A stretch of DNA of 64,000 nt from Paralimibaculum aggregatum (GCF_030270585.1 NZ_BSYI01000017.1:41892-105891), one strand, 5' to 3'. Positions 38,249-46,936 are shown, counted from the stretch's first letter. Notes: generated by a model not told the origin, from the letters alone. Numbers and translations are program-made.

Positions 38249-39088
38249 GTGGTCGAACGCCTGAAGATCGCCATCGCCAAGGCGCGCGAGCGCCGCGGCG
38301 CCGAAGCCCCGGCCAAGCCGAAGCAGGCGGCGCTGCAGCCGAGCCCCTCGGCGTTCGACCGGGTCTGGTCGGGCCTTGCCGAGCTGCATATCGACCCGGA
38401 GATCCTCGAGCGGGAGCGCATCGTCACCCGGCAGAAGTCCGACGCCGCGCATATCGCCTTCGACATGCTGCGCACCCGGCTCGCCAAGCTGGCGCTCGAA
38501 CAGGGCTGGAAGCGCATCGGCATCACCTCGCCGAGCAAGGGCTGCGGCAAGACGGTGATCAGCGCCAACCTGGCCTTCAGCTTCGCCCGGCACCCTGAGA
38601 ACCGCACCCTGCTCGCGGATCTCGACCTGCGCTCGCCGCGGCTCTCGAGCTGCCTCGGCATCACCGACCGGCGCTCGATCCACTGGCTGCTCAACGGCTC
38701 GACCCCGCCGGAACAGTACCTGCAGCGCATCGGCGACCGGTTCGCCCTGGCGCTCAACACGCAGCGGGTGCGCGACGCGTCCGAGGTGATCCAGCACGCC
38801 AACACCGGCAAGGTGCTCTCCGGCATGATCGACATGCTGCAGCCCGACATCGTGATCTACGACCTGCCGCCGCTCCTCGTCGGCGACGACGCCATCGCCT
38901 TCATGCCCAATCTCGACGCGGTGCTGCTGGTGATCGCCTCCGGCGAGACCAAGCCCTACGAGGTCGAGGAATGCGAGAGCCTGATCGTGGGCGAGACCAA
39001 CTTCCTCGGCGTGCTGCTCAACAAGGTCGAGCGCGGTGCCGGATCCGACTACTATTACGGCTACGGCTATGGCTACGGCAAGGAATGA
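38249..39088 (+). CDS. BY-kinase-like ATPase (CpsD/CapB/EpsG type)
   Basis: Cytosolic partner of the chain-length protein, 279 residues. It has a P-loop variant SPSKGCGKT (94-102), Walker A' LLADLDLRSP (121-130) and Walker B IVIYDLPPLLVGDD. The tail is DYYYGYGYGYG before KE (about 267-279), a Tyr/Gly cluster like the autophosphorylated tails of bacterial tyrosine kinases. The Walker A' has the usual Asp pair. GTG start at 38249 with GGGAGGG upstream. Tyrosine kinase activity is inferred from family and tail. Confidence 0.85.
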   Translation: MVERLKIAIAKARERRGAEAPAKPKQAALQPSPSAFDRVWSGLAELHIDPEILERERIVTRQKSDAAHIAFDMLRTRLAKLALEQGWKRIGITSPSKGCGKTVISANLAFSFARHPENRTLLADLDLRSPRLSSCLGITDRRSIHWLLNGSTPPEQYLQRIGDRFALALNTQRVRDASEVIQHANTGKVLSGMIDMLQPDIVIYDLPPLLVGDDAIAFMPNLDAVLLVIASGETKPYEVEECESLIVGETNFLGVLLNKVERGAGSDYYYGYGYGYGKE

Positions 39089-39186
39089 AGTCTTTGCCGC
39101 AAGCATAAGGCGGTAGACGGGGGAATCGATTTCATGTACCCCATTCTATGGACATGATTGCCGGCCTAGAGGAGGGGATGCAGGCA

Positions 39187-39807
39187 ATGCTGCGGAGATT
39201 TTTGTTGGGCGTGATTGTCGCCCTGCTGCCGTTCGGCTTCACCGCCGTCGCGCAGGATGTGGCCAGCGCCGAGGCCGAGATCGAGAACTACCTGCTGAAA
39301 TCGGGCGACGTGGTCGAGATTTCGGTTCTGGAGGACAGCTCGCTCAACCGGCAGGTCCTGGTCCGGCCCGATGGCAAGATCTCCATGCCGCTCGCCGGCA
39401 CCATCGTCGCCGAGGGGCGCACCCCCGAGGCGCTGCAGGCCACCATCCGCAGCGCGCTGGCCAAGGATTTCCTCGAGCCGCCCACCGTCACCGTGTCGCT
39501 GGTAAGCTCCTCCTCCGAGGTCGACACCGAGGATCTCCAGACCTTCTACGTGCTCGGCCAGGTCGCCGCGCCGGGCCGCTTCCAGGCGCTCGAGCCGGTC
39601 GACGTGCTGCAGGCGCTGGCGGTGGCCGGGGGGCCGGGCATCTTCGCCGCCAAGTCGCGCATCCAGATCCGCCGGCGCGACGAGAACGGCGGCGAGACCG
39701 TGACGCTGTTCGACTACAACGCCGTCGAGGAGGGTGCGGGCGTCGCGCTCCAGATGATCAGCGACGGCGATATCGTCGTTGTGCCGGAACGCGGACTCTT
39801 CGAGTAA
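39187..39807 (+). CDS. Polysaccharide export protein (Wza-like, short)
   Basis: Periplasmic/outer membrane export component of 206 residues. Signal peptide MLRRFLLGVIVALLPFGFTA is cut near AVAQ; there is no lipobox Cys, unlike Wza. A poly_export domain covers about 40-115 (YLLKSGDVVEISVLEDSSLN, VRPDGKISMPLAGTIVAEGR) and a SLBB domain follows (FYVLGQVAAPGRFQALEPV). The short length lacks the barrel-forming C-terminal helix region; the next gene may provide the outer membrane channel. Other in-frame ATGs at 39148 and 39178 exist; 39187 puts the signal peptide first. Confidence 0.82.
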   Translation: MLRRFLLGVIVALLPFGFTAVAQDVASAEAEIENYLLKSGDVVEISVLEDSSLNRQVLVRPDGKISMPLAGTIVAEGRTPEALQATIRSALAKDFLEPPTVTVSLVSSSSEVDTEDLQTFYVLGQVAAPGRFQALEPVDVLQALAVAGGPGIFAAKSRIQIRRRDENGGETVTLFDYNAVEEGAGVALQMISDGDIVVVPERGLFE

Positions 39808-39819
39808 GGCCGGCGGGTC

Positions 39820-41064
39820 ATGCGGGCATCCCGATCAGGCAGCGTGCTGGCGGCGCTGCTCCTTCTGGGAGCGCCTGCGAAAGCGGCCGAGTGGAACCTC
39901 GGCGGCAGCTTCACCCAGCGCTTCTCGGTGCTGTTCAACCCCGATATCGAGCCCGACGAGCACGACCTCGCCTATGGCTCGACGACGATCTTCGGCTTCA
40001 ACCTCGGCGCGCGCACCGGGCGCACGGTCTGGAACCTCTCCACCGGCTTCCAGCTCGCGGCCTTCGGCGGCGATGCCGATACCGACGATCTCAACACCTC
40101 CGATCCGCGCGTCTCGGGCAGCGTGCTCTATCTCGGCCAGCGCTTCGCGGTGGACGGCAACTTCGCCTTCACGCGCAGCTCCACCGCCTTCTTCACGCTG
40201 GAGCCGGTGCCCATCTCGATCCCGGTGGACCAGGACAACGACGGCACGCCGGATGTCATCTTCATCGGCGAGGACGACCTGCTGCTCGAGCGCGACACCA
40301 TCCGCACGCGCTTCGACATCGGCACCGGCCTCGAATACCGGCTGAACCCGCGCAACCGCCTGAGCTTCGGCCTCAGCCACACGCGCACCAGCTTCTCCGA
40401 GGAGACCGGCAGCCTCGTCGACAACGCGACGACCTTCTCGAGCCTCTCCTGGGGGCACGATCTCAGCCAGGCCACCACCGTCGGCATGGACGTGACCCTG
40501 CGCCGCTTCACCGCCCAGGATGCCGAGGACACCATCGCCTACAGCATGTCGATGGGCAGCTTCCTCAGCACCAGCCTCTCGGCGAGCACGACGCTGCGCG
40601 CCGGCCTCGGCATCAACTATTCCCGCACCGACGAGATGGTGCTGCGCGACGGCGAGCGGGTGAGCAGCAGCTCCAACGATTTCGGCTTCAACGGCAGCCT
40701 GCGCACCACCTTCCGCCGCACCGACCAGACCGCCTTCACCCTCTTCGCCAGCCACGGGGTGCGGCCGAGCAGCGTCGGCGGCGCGCTGCGCAACGTCACC
40801 AGCTATGGCGGATCGCTCAACCACGCGCTGACCCGGCACACCTCGTTTGCCCTGTCGGCGCAGCATTCGCTCTCGATCGAGCTCGGCGACGAGGACGAGC
40901 TGACGCAATCCTTCATCCTCGCCCCGAGCCTGTCCTACCGGCTGACCCAGAACTGGTCCGCCTCGCTGGCCTACAGCTTCCGCCTGGTGAACGACGACGA
41001 CGGCACCGGGCTCGGCAACAGCGTGTTCCTCAGCTTCTCGCGCGGGATTGCGATCTATCCCTGA
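39820..41064 (+). CDS. Outer membrane beta-barrel protein of the EPS locus
   Basis: Predicted outer membrane barrel, 414 residues, signal peptide ending PAKAAEW near residue 23. Alternating strand patterns run to the end and the last residues are SFSRGIAIYP. It resembles the barrel proteins encoded in exosortase/EPS operons (TIGR03016-like), which may form the secretion pore together with the short Wza-like protein. It follows that gene by 12 bases. The family is recognised by context and general pattern, less by specific motifs. Confidence 0.72.
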   Translation: MRASRSGSVLAALLLLGAPAKAAEWNLGGSFTQRFSVLFNPDIEPDEHDLAYGSTTIFGFNLGARTGRTVWNLSTGFQLAAFGGDADTDDLNTSDPRVSGSVLYLGQRFAVDGNFAFTRSSTAFFTLEPVPISIPVDQDNDGTPDVIFIGEDDLLLERDTIRTRFDIGTGLEYRLNPRNRLSFGLSHTRTSFSEETGSLVDNATTFSSLSWGHDLSQATTVGMDVTLRRFTAQDAEDTIAYSMSMGSFLSTSLSASTTLRAGLGINYSRTDEMVLRDGERVSSSSNDFGFNGSLRTTFRRTDQTAFTLFASHGVRPSSVGGALRNVTSYGGSLNHALTRHTSFALSAQHSLSIELGDEDELTQSFILAPSLSYRLTQNWSASLAYSFRLVNDDDGTGLGNSVFLSFSRGIAIYP

Positions 41065-41135
41065 TCTATCCGGTCCTGACGTTCTGCTTTGCCAGTTTGG
41101 CCCAAGTAACCTAAGAGAGAGGCAGCAGGCGCGGG

Positions 41136-42671
41136 GTGGGCCGCTGGCTGCAGGCAATGCATGGCAGTATGGATACGAGCCCGATGACATGCGAGCATGA
41201 GGAACCGGCGGTCGTGCAGGCTGGCCGGGGCTATCGCTTCTCGGCCTCCTTCGTGCCCGATCTGCTGGCGGTGATCGACATCGTGCTGCTGCTCGCGGCC
41301 GGCGTGATCGCCTATGCGATCTATGTGCCCTATCACGCGAGCCTGCTCGAATATTACGTGTTCTGCACCGGCTTCGTGGCCGGCACCACGGTGCTGATGC
41401 TGTCGCGCTCGGGGATGTACGAGCTGGTGGCGATCATGCGCCCGGTGGCGAAGTCGGACCTGGTGATCGTCTCGGTGGTCTCGGCCTTCCTGTTCTTCCT
41501 GACCATCGCCTTCTCGCTGAAGGTCTCGGGGCTCTATTCGCGGGTCTGGATCTACACCTTCGCGGCGCTGGCCACGGTCCTGCTGCTGGTCGGGCGCATC
41601 GGCGTGGCGCAGGTGCTGCGCCGGCTCGCGGAGCGCCGGGTGATCGGGCGCAACCTCGTGGTGCTGGGCACCGGCCGCGAGGCCGAGCGCTTCCTCGACA
41701 CCTTCAAGCTCAAGAGCCCCTATTTCACCGATATCGTCGGGGTCTTCGAGCCCCGCTGCAGCGCGGGCGCCCGAGCCGGCAGGCCGGCGCCGGAGGGCGA
41801 GGCGGCGGAGCCTGCCCGGCTCGGCTCCCATGCCGTGCTCGGCGATGCCGAGGCGCTGCTCGACTATGCCCGCAGCCACCGGGTCGACGACATCATCATC
41901 GCCATGCCGCTGACCTCCGACGGGCCGCTGCAGACGGTGATCGAGCAGCTCAAGGAACTGCCGGTCAACGTCTATATCTGCAGCCAGCTGATGGACTACC
42001 AGCTGCGCTTCCACCCGGCCCTCGGCTATCCGCGCGAGCTGCCGCTCTTCGAGGTGGTGCAGCGCCCGATCTCGGGCTGGAGCGCGCTGCTCAAGACCCT
42101 CGAGGACTATGTGATCGCGACGCTGCTGCTGATCCTGCTGGCGCCGCTGCTGCTGCTGATCGCCATCGTGATCCGGATCGACAGCCCGGGGCCGGTGTTC
42201 TTCATGCAGCGCCGGCTCGGCTTCAACAACAAGGAATTCAAGATCTACAAGTTCCGCTCGATGCATCACCGCGAGGTGCCCGAGCGGGTGGTGCAGCAGG
42301 CGCGCAAGGACGATCCGCGGATCACCCGCGTCGGACGCTTCATCCGGCGCACCTCGCTCGACGAGCTGCCGCAGCTCTTCAACGTGCTCAACGGGACGAT
42401 GTCGCTGGTCGGCCCGCGGCCCCATGCGCTCAGCCACAACGAGGAATACGGCCAGCGCATCCGCGGCTATTTCGCCCGGCACAAGGTCAAGCCCGGCATC
42501 ACCGGCTGGGCGCAGATCAACAACCTGCGGGGCGAGACCGAGTCGCTCTCCAAGATGGAGGCGCGGGTCGAGTACGACATCTACTATGCCGAGAACTGGT
42601 CGCTGCTGTTCGACCTGCGCATCCTCCTGGTGACGCTCTTCGTGGTGCTGTTCCAGAAGACCGCCTACTGA
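41136..42671 (+). CDS. Undecaprenyl-phosphate sugar phosphotransferase (WbaP/GumD-like)
   Basis: Initiating enzyme of exopolysaccharide synthesis that transfers a sugar-1-phosphate to undecaprenyl phosphate. The 511-residue protein has four or five N-terminal membrane helices, a CoA-binding-like middle domain (VVLGTGREAERFLD), then a helix near 325-345 and the bacterial sugar transferase domain: RLGFNNKEFKIYKFRSMH, RRTSLDELPQLFNVLNG, SLVGPRPHAL and KPGITGWAQINNLRG. A GTG at 41136 or ATGs at 41157 or 41169 are possible starts. A 20-residue Ala/Arg/Glu-rich insert near residue 207-230 is unusual. Last gene of the locus. Confidence 0.9.
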   Translation: MGRWLQAMHGSMDTSPMTCEHEEPAVVQAGRGYRFSASFVPDLLAVIDIVLLLAAGVIAYAIYVPYHASLLEYYVFCTGFVAGTTVLMLSRSGMYELVAIMRPVAKSDLVIVSVVSAFLFFLTIAFSLKVSGLYSRVWIYTFAALATVLLLVGRIGVAQVLRRLAERRVIGRNLVVLGTGREAERFLDTFKLKSPYFTDIVGVFEPRCSAGARAGRPAPEGEAAEPARLGSHAVLGDAEALLDYARSHRVDDIIIAMPLTSDGPLQTVIEQLKELPVNVYICSQLMDYQLRFHPALGYPRELPLFEVVQRPISGWSALLKTLEDYVIATLLLILLAPLLLLIAIVIRIDSPGPVFFMQRRLGFNNKEFKIYKFRSMHHREVPERVVQQARKDDPRITRVGRFIRRTSLDELPQLFNVLNGTMSLVGPRPHALSHNEEYGQRIRGYFARHKVKPGITGWAQINNLRGETESLSKMEARVEYDIYYAENWSLLFDLRILLVTLFVVLFQKTAY

Positions 42672-42722
42672 TCGCCGCCGGGCGGTCACGATTCGTTAAG
42701 GATTGGCGGGCAAGCTGGGGCC

Positions 42723-43118
42723 ATGACACCGCACCCCGCCAGATTGCTGACCGTCGCCTATGCCGCCGCGCTCGCCTGCGCGCTGCTGGCCCGCGATGCC
42801 GGCCTCGGCTTCTGGGGGAGCCTGCTCGTGTTCTGGCTCGGCGGGCCGGTCTGGGCGCTGGGCCTTGCCGCCACCCCCGGCCTCCGCCGGGCCTTCCTCG
42901 CCGCCGGCGCGGAGATCGGGTCCGGCTGGGACCCCGCCCTGCCCGGCCATGAGCCGGCGCCCGAGGGCTGGAGCGGGCCGCGCCACGCCGGGGACACCGC
43001 CGCCTGGATCGCGCAGGAGGAGGAGCTCCGCGCCTGGGATCGCGACCTTGCCTGGGATCTCGCCGATGCCGGGACGCAGGCCCCGCCGCAGCGCGCCGCC
43101 CGCGGCGGCTCCGCCTGA
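42723..43118 (+). CDS. Small two-TM protein with duplicated 3' end
   Basis: Hypothetical 131-residue protein with two membrane helices (about 5-24 and 28-48), then a hydrophilic tail rich in Glu/Asp/Arg (AAWIAQEEELRAWDRDLAWD). I recognise no family. The last 56 codons lie in a 173-base segment that is duplicated downstream (43140-43312). The gene follows the sugar transferase by 51 bases but has its own Shine-Dalgarno-poor start. It is convergent with the symporter-kinase gene, which stops inside the second copy of the duplicated segment. Confidence 0.5.
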   Translation: MTPHPARLLTVAYAAALACALLARDAGLGFWGSLLVFWLGGPVWALGLAATPGLRRAFLAAGAEIGSGWDPALPGHEPAPEGWSGPRHAGDTAAWIAQEEELRAWDRDLAWDLADAGTQAPPQRAARGGSA

Positions 43119-43312
43119 GCCCCCTGCGCCCGGCAAGGCGCCGGCACCCGAGGGCCGGAGCGGGTCGCGCCACGCCGGGAACACCGCCGCCTGGATCGCG
43201 CAGGAAGAGGAACTTCGCGCCCGGGATCGCGACCTTGCCCGGGATCTCGCCGATGCCGGGTCGCAGGCACCGCCGCGGCGCGCCGCCCGCAGCGGCTCCG
43301 CCTGAGCCCCCT
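42953..43312. repeat. 187-bp-spaced tandem duplication
   Basis: Segment 42953-43125 and segment 43140-43312 are two copies of the same 173-base sequence separated by 14 bases, with about 13 differences by eye (over 90% identity). The first copy codes for the tail of the small two-TM protein. The second copy keeps the same frame open and ends in the same TGA (43303-43305) but has no start. The boundary of the second copy falls within the stop codon of the convergent kinase gene. Duplication by slippage or recombination is likely. Confidence 0.85.
43140..43305 (+). pseudogene. Untranslated second copy of the small protein tail
   Basis: Copy of the last 55 or so codons of the 42723-43118 gene, frame intact and stop conserved but with no start codon or ribosome-binding site. 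The offset of 187 bases puts it out of frame with the first copy. It could be read only if the 43118 stop were avoided by frameshift. Most likely a duplication remnant. Confidence 0.6.
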
Positions 43313-46064
43313 ATTCCGCCGCCCCCCGCGCCGCCGCGGCATCCTGCCCCTCGCCCGGCCCCTCCTCGCCGGCCCGCCCGCGCTCGCCCGCCCCTGTCGC
43401 CACCCGCGGCAGCCGCAGCCGGAAGAAGCTCGTCTGGTCGGCGTTGAAGACCACCGTCAGGTCGCCGCCCATGCGCCGGATCGCCGCCCGGCTGATCGGC
43501 AGCCCGAGCCCCGCCCCCTGGTGGCCGGCCGAGCGCACGCCGCGGAAGAACTTCGAGAACACCGTCTCGGCCTCCTCGCGGCTCACCCCGCCGCCATTGT
43601 CGATCACGTCGATGCAGAGGCTCTTGCCCTGCACCGACCATTCGATCCGCACCTCGGGCGCCTCGGCGGCGTTGTACTTGATCGCGTTGCTCACGAGGTT
43701 GATCAGCACCTGGCGCAGCCGGTCGGCATTGGCCAGCACGAACTGCCCGCGCAGATCGGCATGGGGGCGGATCACGACCCCTGCCCCGGCCGCCACCGGC
43801 CGCAGCGTCTCGATGGCGCCGCTCACCGCATCCTCCGCATCGATGATCTCGATGCGCATCTCGGCGCTGCCGCTCTCGAGCCGGTTGATGTCGAGGATCT
43901 CGTTGAGGAGCCGCGTGAGCCGCTGGCTCTCCTCGTGGATGATCGTCACGAAATGGCGCATCTGCGCGGGGTCGAGATCCTTCTCCATCAGCAGGATCTC
44001 GGAGAACGAGCGGATCGAGGTCATCGGCGTGCGCAGCTCGTGGCTGACATGGCTGAGGAAATCGTCCTTCTGCGCATCGAGCGCGCGGAGCCGGGTGTTG
44101 GCCTCGCGCAGCTCCACCGCGGTGCGCTCGAGCTCGGCGGTCTTGTCGGCGAGGCGCAGCGAGGTGGCGAGCAGGCGCTGGGTCTCGTCGGCGATGTCGA
44201 TGAGCTCGGTGAGGCTGATCGCGCCGGCGCCGGCGGCGCGCGTCACCATGGCATGGGCCGAGGCGGCGCCGACGCTGCCGGCGAGCTCGCGTTCGAGGCG
44301 GGCGATCACCCCGTCGGTCGGCCGCGGCAGGCCGGTCGCGAGCCCCTGCTCGCGGGCCATCTCCTCGAAGAGCTGCCGCGCCGGCTCGGCCCCGAGGATG
44401 CGCTGCGCCAGCACGAAGAGATCCTCCGGCGCCGCCGAGCGATGCACGATGCCGCGCCCCTCGCGCCCCGGCACCCGCAGCACGTCGACGAAGAGCGCGC
44501 CCTGCACCTGCTCGATCGGCGCCGGCCGCGTCACCTGGCTGATGGTGATGAAGAGGAAGGTGTTGACCCCGAGCGACCAGATCAGCGCATGGATCAGCGG
44601 GTCGGTGCCGCCGAGGCCCATCAGCGCCTGCGGGCGCAGCAGGCCGAGCCCCCAGGGCCCCTCCGCCAGCACCGCCCCGGAGATCAGGAACTGCCCGCCG
44701 AAGCTCGGCAGGAACAGCGTGTAGGCCCAGAGCGCCGCGCCCGCCACCAGCCCCCACATCGCGCCGGCCCGGGTCGCGCCGCGCCAGTAGAGCGCGCCGA
44801 CCAGGCTCGGCAGCACCTGCGCGATGCCGGCGAAGGCGATCAGCCCGATCGCGGCGAGGCTCTCCGAGCCGCCGGCGATCAGGTAGTAGAGGAAGCCGAG
44901 CCCGAGCACCACGCCGATGCAGATCCGCCGGCTGATCAGCAGCAGGTCGCGCACATCGCCGGAGATCGCCCCGGCCCGGTCGAGGAAGCGCAGGGTCAGC
45001 GGCATCACGATGTGGTTCGAGACCATGGTGGAGAGCGCGATGGCGGCGACGATCACCATCGAGGTCGCCGAGGAGAAGCCGCCGATGAAGGCCAGCAGCG
45101 CCAGCTCGTCCTGCCCCGCCGCGAGCGGCACGGTGAGCATGAACATGTCCGGGTTGTCGCCCGCCTCGCCCGCCGCATCGGTCAGCCCGACGATGGCGAT
45201 CGGCACCACGAAGAGGCACATCAGGAAGAGATAGAGCGGGAACAGCCAGGAGGCGGTGGCGAGGTGGCGCGGGTCGGAGTTCTCCACCACCGTCACCTGG
45301 AACTGTCGCGGCAGGCAGATGATCGCGGTGGCCGAGAGGAAGGTCAGCGCCGCCCAGCGCGGGTCGAACACCTCCTCGGGCCGGATCATCCCCTCGGGCA
45401 TCCGCGCGAAGGTCTCGCCGACCCCGCCCATCACGCCGAACACCACGAAGAGCCCCACCGCGACCAGCGCGGTGAGCTTGACCAGCGCCTCCAGCGCGAT
45501 GGCAACCACCACCCCGTGATGGCGCTCGTTGGCGTCGATCGAGCGGGTGCCGAAGAGGATGGTGAAGATCGCCATGCCGGCCGCCACCCAGAAGGCGGTG
45601 CGCGTGTGGTCGGCCTCGCCCGCCACCACCGAATAGGACAGCGCGACCGACTGCAGCTGCAGCGCGATATAGGGCGTGGTCGCGGTCACCGCGATCAGCG
45701 TCACCACCACCGCCAGCGCCGGGCTCTTGCCGTAGCGCGAGGAGATCAGGTCGGCGATCGAGGTGATCCGGTGCGTCCGCCCGATATGGACCAGCTTGCG
45801 CAGCAGCCACCACCAGCCGACGAAGACCAGCGTCGGCCCGAGATAGATCGTGATGAAGTCGAGCCCGCCCCGCGCCGCCGAGCCGACCGCGCCGTAGAAG
45901 GTCCAGGAGGTGCAGTAGATCGAGATCGAGAGGGTGTAGATCACCGGCGAGCGCAGCCAGGCCATCTTGCCGGCCTGGGCGCGGCGGTCGCCGATCCAGG
46001 CCACCGCGAAGAGCAGCACGACATAGGCGAGGCAGAACAGCAGCAGCCGGTCGGGGGAGAACAT
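43311..46064 (-). CDS. crbS: Sodium/solute symporter-histidine kinase fusion (CrbS-like)
   Basis: Sensor kinase of 917 residues. Residues 1 to about 510 are an SLC5/PutP-like symporter with about 13 membrane helices (SWTFYGAVGSAARGG, TPYIALQLQSVALSYS, GGFSSATSMVIVA). A linker (about 515-610) fits the STAC domain of CrbS. Then a coiled coil and the kinase core: SHVSHELRTP with His675, N-box NLVSNAIKYN and G-box DNGGG. CrbS senses acetate and controls the acetate switch with CrbR, a LuxR-type regulator. Here the receiver gene next door is a single domain, so the wiring may differ. The C-terminal 25 residues are low-complexity. Confidence 0.85.
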   Translation of the reverse strand: MFSPDRLLLFCLAYVVLLFAVAWIGDRRAQAGKMAWLRSPVIYTLSISIYCTSWTFYGAVGSAARGGLDFITIYLGPTLVFVGWWWLLRKLVHIGRTHRITSIADLISSRYGKSPALAVVVTLIAVTATTPYIALQLQSVALSYSVVAGEADHTRTAFWVAAGMAIFTILFGTRSIDANERHHGVVVAIALEALVKLTALVAVGLFVVFGVMGGVGETFARMPEGMIRPEEVFDPRWAALTFLSATAIICLPRQFQVTVVENSDPRHLATASWLFPLYLFLMCLFVVPIAIVGLTDAAGEAGDNPDMFMLTVPLAAGQDELALLAFIGGFSSATSMVIVAAIALSTMVSNHIVMPLTLRFLDRAGAISGDVRDLLLISRRICIGVVLGLGFLYYLIAGGSESLAAIGLIAFAGIAQVLPSLVGALYWRGATRAGAMWGLVAGAALWAYTLFLPSFGGQFLISGAVLAEGPWGLGLLRPQALMGLGGTDPLIHALIWSLGVNTFLFITISQVTRPAPIEQVQGALFVDVLRVPGREGRGIVHRSAAPEDLFVLAQRILGAEPARQLFEEMAREQGLATGLPRPTDGVIARLERELAGSVGAASAHAMVTRAAGAGAISLTELIDIADETQRLLATSLRLADKTAELERTAVELREANTRLRALDAQKDDFLSHVSHELRTPMTSIRSFSEILLMEKDLDPAQMRHFVTIIHEESQRLTRLLNEILDINRLESGSAEMRIEIIDAEDAVSGAIETLRPVAAGAGVVIRPHADLRGQFVLANADRLRQVLINLVSNAIKYNAAEAPEVRIEWSVQGKSLCIDVIDNGGGVSREEAETVFSKFFRGVRSAGHQGAGLGLPISRAAIRRMGGDLTVVFNADQTSFFRLRLPRVATGAGERGRAGEEGPGEGQDAAAARGAAE

Positions 46065-46073
46065 GCCGCGCCC

Positions 46074-46442
46074 TCAGGGCTCGAGCCGGTGGGCGATGCG
46101 CGCCGCCAGCACGATCAGGCAGAACCACACCGCGAAGACATAGGCGACCACCAGCGGCACGCCGAGCACCGTCCCCTCCACCGCGAAGATCTCCGCCATC
46201 GGCGGCATCAGCAGCACCACGCCGGAGACCGGCAGCAGCAGCGCCGCGTCGCGCCGCTTGCGGGCGCGCAGCGCGATGTCGGAGGCGGCGTCCGGGTCCG
46301 GCGCGGTCGCGGTCATCGGCACCGGGTTCGGCAGCGGGTCGGGCCGCGCGCCGGGCAGCGCGCCGGGGTCGGGCGGCACGCCGGGGTCCCGCGGCGCCGG
46401 AGGGTCGGGGCGCTCCGGGGCGGAGGGCGCCCCGGCGGTCAT
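46074..46442 (-). CDS. Small two-TM protein of the symporter-kinase operon
   Basis: Hypothetical 122-residue protein. The first 60 residues are a Pro/Asp-rich low-complexity stretch; then come two membrane helices (about 69-88 and 93-113, YVFAVWFCLIVLAARIAHRL). The C-terminal part resembles the small accessory proteins that precede many SLC5 symporter genes. The ATG overlaps the receiver stop (ATGA), and the stop is 9 bases before the kinase start, so it lies in the operon. A shorter start at 46316 (80 residues) would drop the low-complexity part. Confidence 0.6.
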   Translation of the reverse strand: MTAGAPSAPERPDPPAPRDPGVPPDPGALPGARPDPLPNPVPMTATAPDPDAASDIALRARKRRDAALLLPVSGVVLLMPPMAEIFAVEGTVLGVPLVVAYVFAVWFCLIVLAARIAHRLEP

Positions 46443-46816
46443 GCGGCGCGCCCGTGGGCCAGCCGCTGCACCGTCTCGATCAGCTCGACATTGGAGAAGG
46501 GCTTGGTGATGAAGACGTCGACGTTCAGCTTCTCGGCGGCCTCGCGGTCCTCGCGCTGGCCCTTGGCGGTGAGCATCACCACCGGCACCTCGGCGCCCAC
46601 CGGGTCGGAGCGCAGCCGGCGCATCACCTCGAAGCCGTTCATCCCCGGCAGCATCACGTCGAGGATCAGCACGTCGGGCGGGCCTTCGGCCATGCGGCTC
46701 AGCACACCCGGTCCGGTTTCCTCGATATCCACCGCAAATCCCGCCCGGCCCAGCAGGAAGCAGAGCAGCTCGATGATATGCGGTTCGTCCTCGGCCAGAA
46801 GGACGCGGCTCGTCAT
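46439..46816 (-). CDS. Single-domain response regulator
   Basis: Stand-alone receiver domain of 125 residues. The acid pocket is ED at 10-11, phosphoacceptor Asp53 in VLILDVMLPGMNGFE, Thr in VVMLTAKGQ and Lys in FITKPFSN. No output domain is present, so it would act by protein contact or as a phosphate sink. ATG at 46816 has GAGGA at 7-base spacing. It is first in the operon with the two-TM protein and the symporter-kinase, and is the likely partner of that kinase. Confidence 0.9.
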   Translation of the reverse strand: MTSRVLLAEDEPHIIELLCFLLGRAGFAVDIEETGPGVLSRMAEGPPDVLILDVMLPGMNGFEVMRRLRSDPVGAEVPVVMLTAKGQREDREAAEKLNVDVFITKPFSNVELIETVQRLAHGRAA

Positions 46817-46864
46817 GGGCGATTCCTCGTCGTACCAGCCCGTCTGAACGCGGGCCTGGCGGAG

Positions 46865-46893
46865 AGAGTAGCAAGTCACGTCCGGGCTGTCTT
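46865..46893 (-). promoter_or_regulatory. Promoter candidate for the receiver operon
   Basis: On the minus strand AAGACA (46893-46888), 17-base spacer, TACTCT (46870-46865), about 50 bases before the receiver ATG. The spacing is right and both hexamers are moderate matches. Low certainty. Confidence 0.3.
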
Positions 46894-46936
46894 GCATCCA
46901 TCGGGTCGCGGCCCCGCCCGGCGGCGCGCGGCGGCC

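Noticed and set aside
35201..39106. A 1301-codon open frame on the minus strand
   Set aside because: It runs antisense to four recognisable EPS genes and its product is a low-complexity Gly/Leu/Val/Asp/His mixture with no domain.
42517..46128. A 1203-codon open frame on the minus strand
   Set aside because: It is an alternative frame of the symporter-kinase gene, rich in Arg/Gly/Ala, without motifs.
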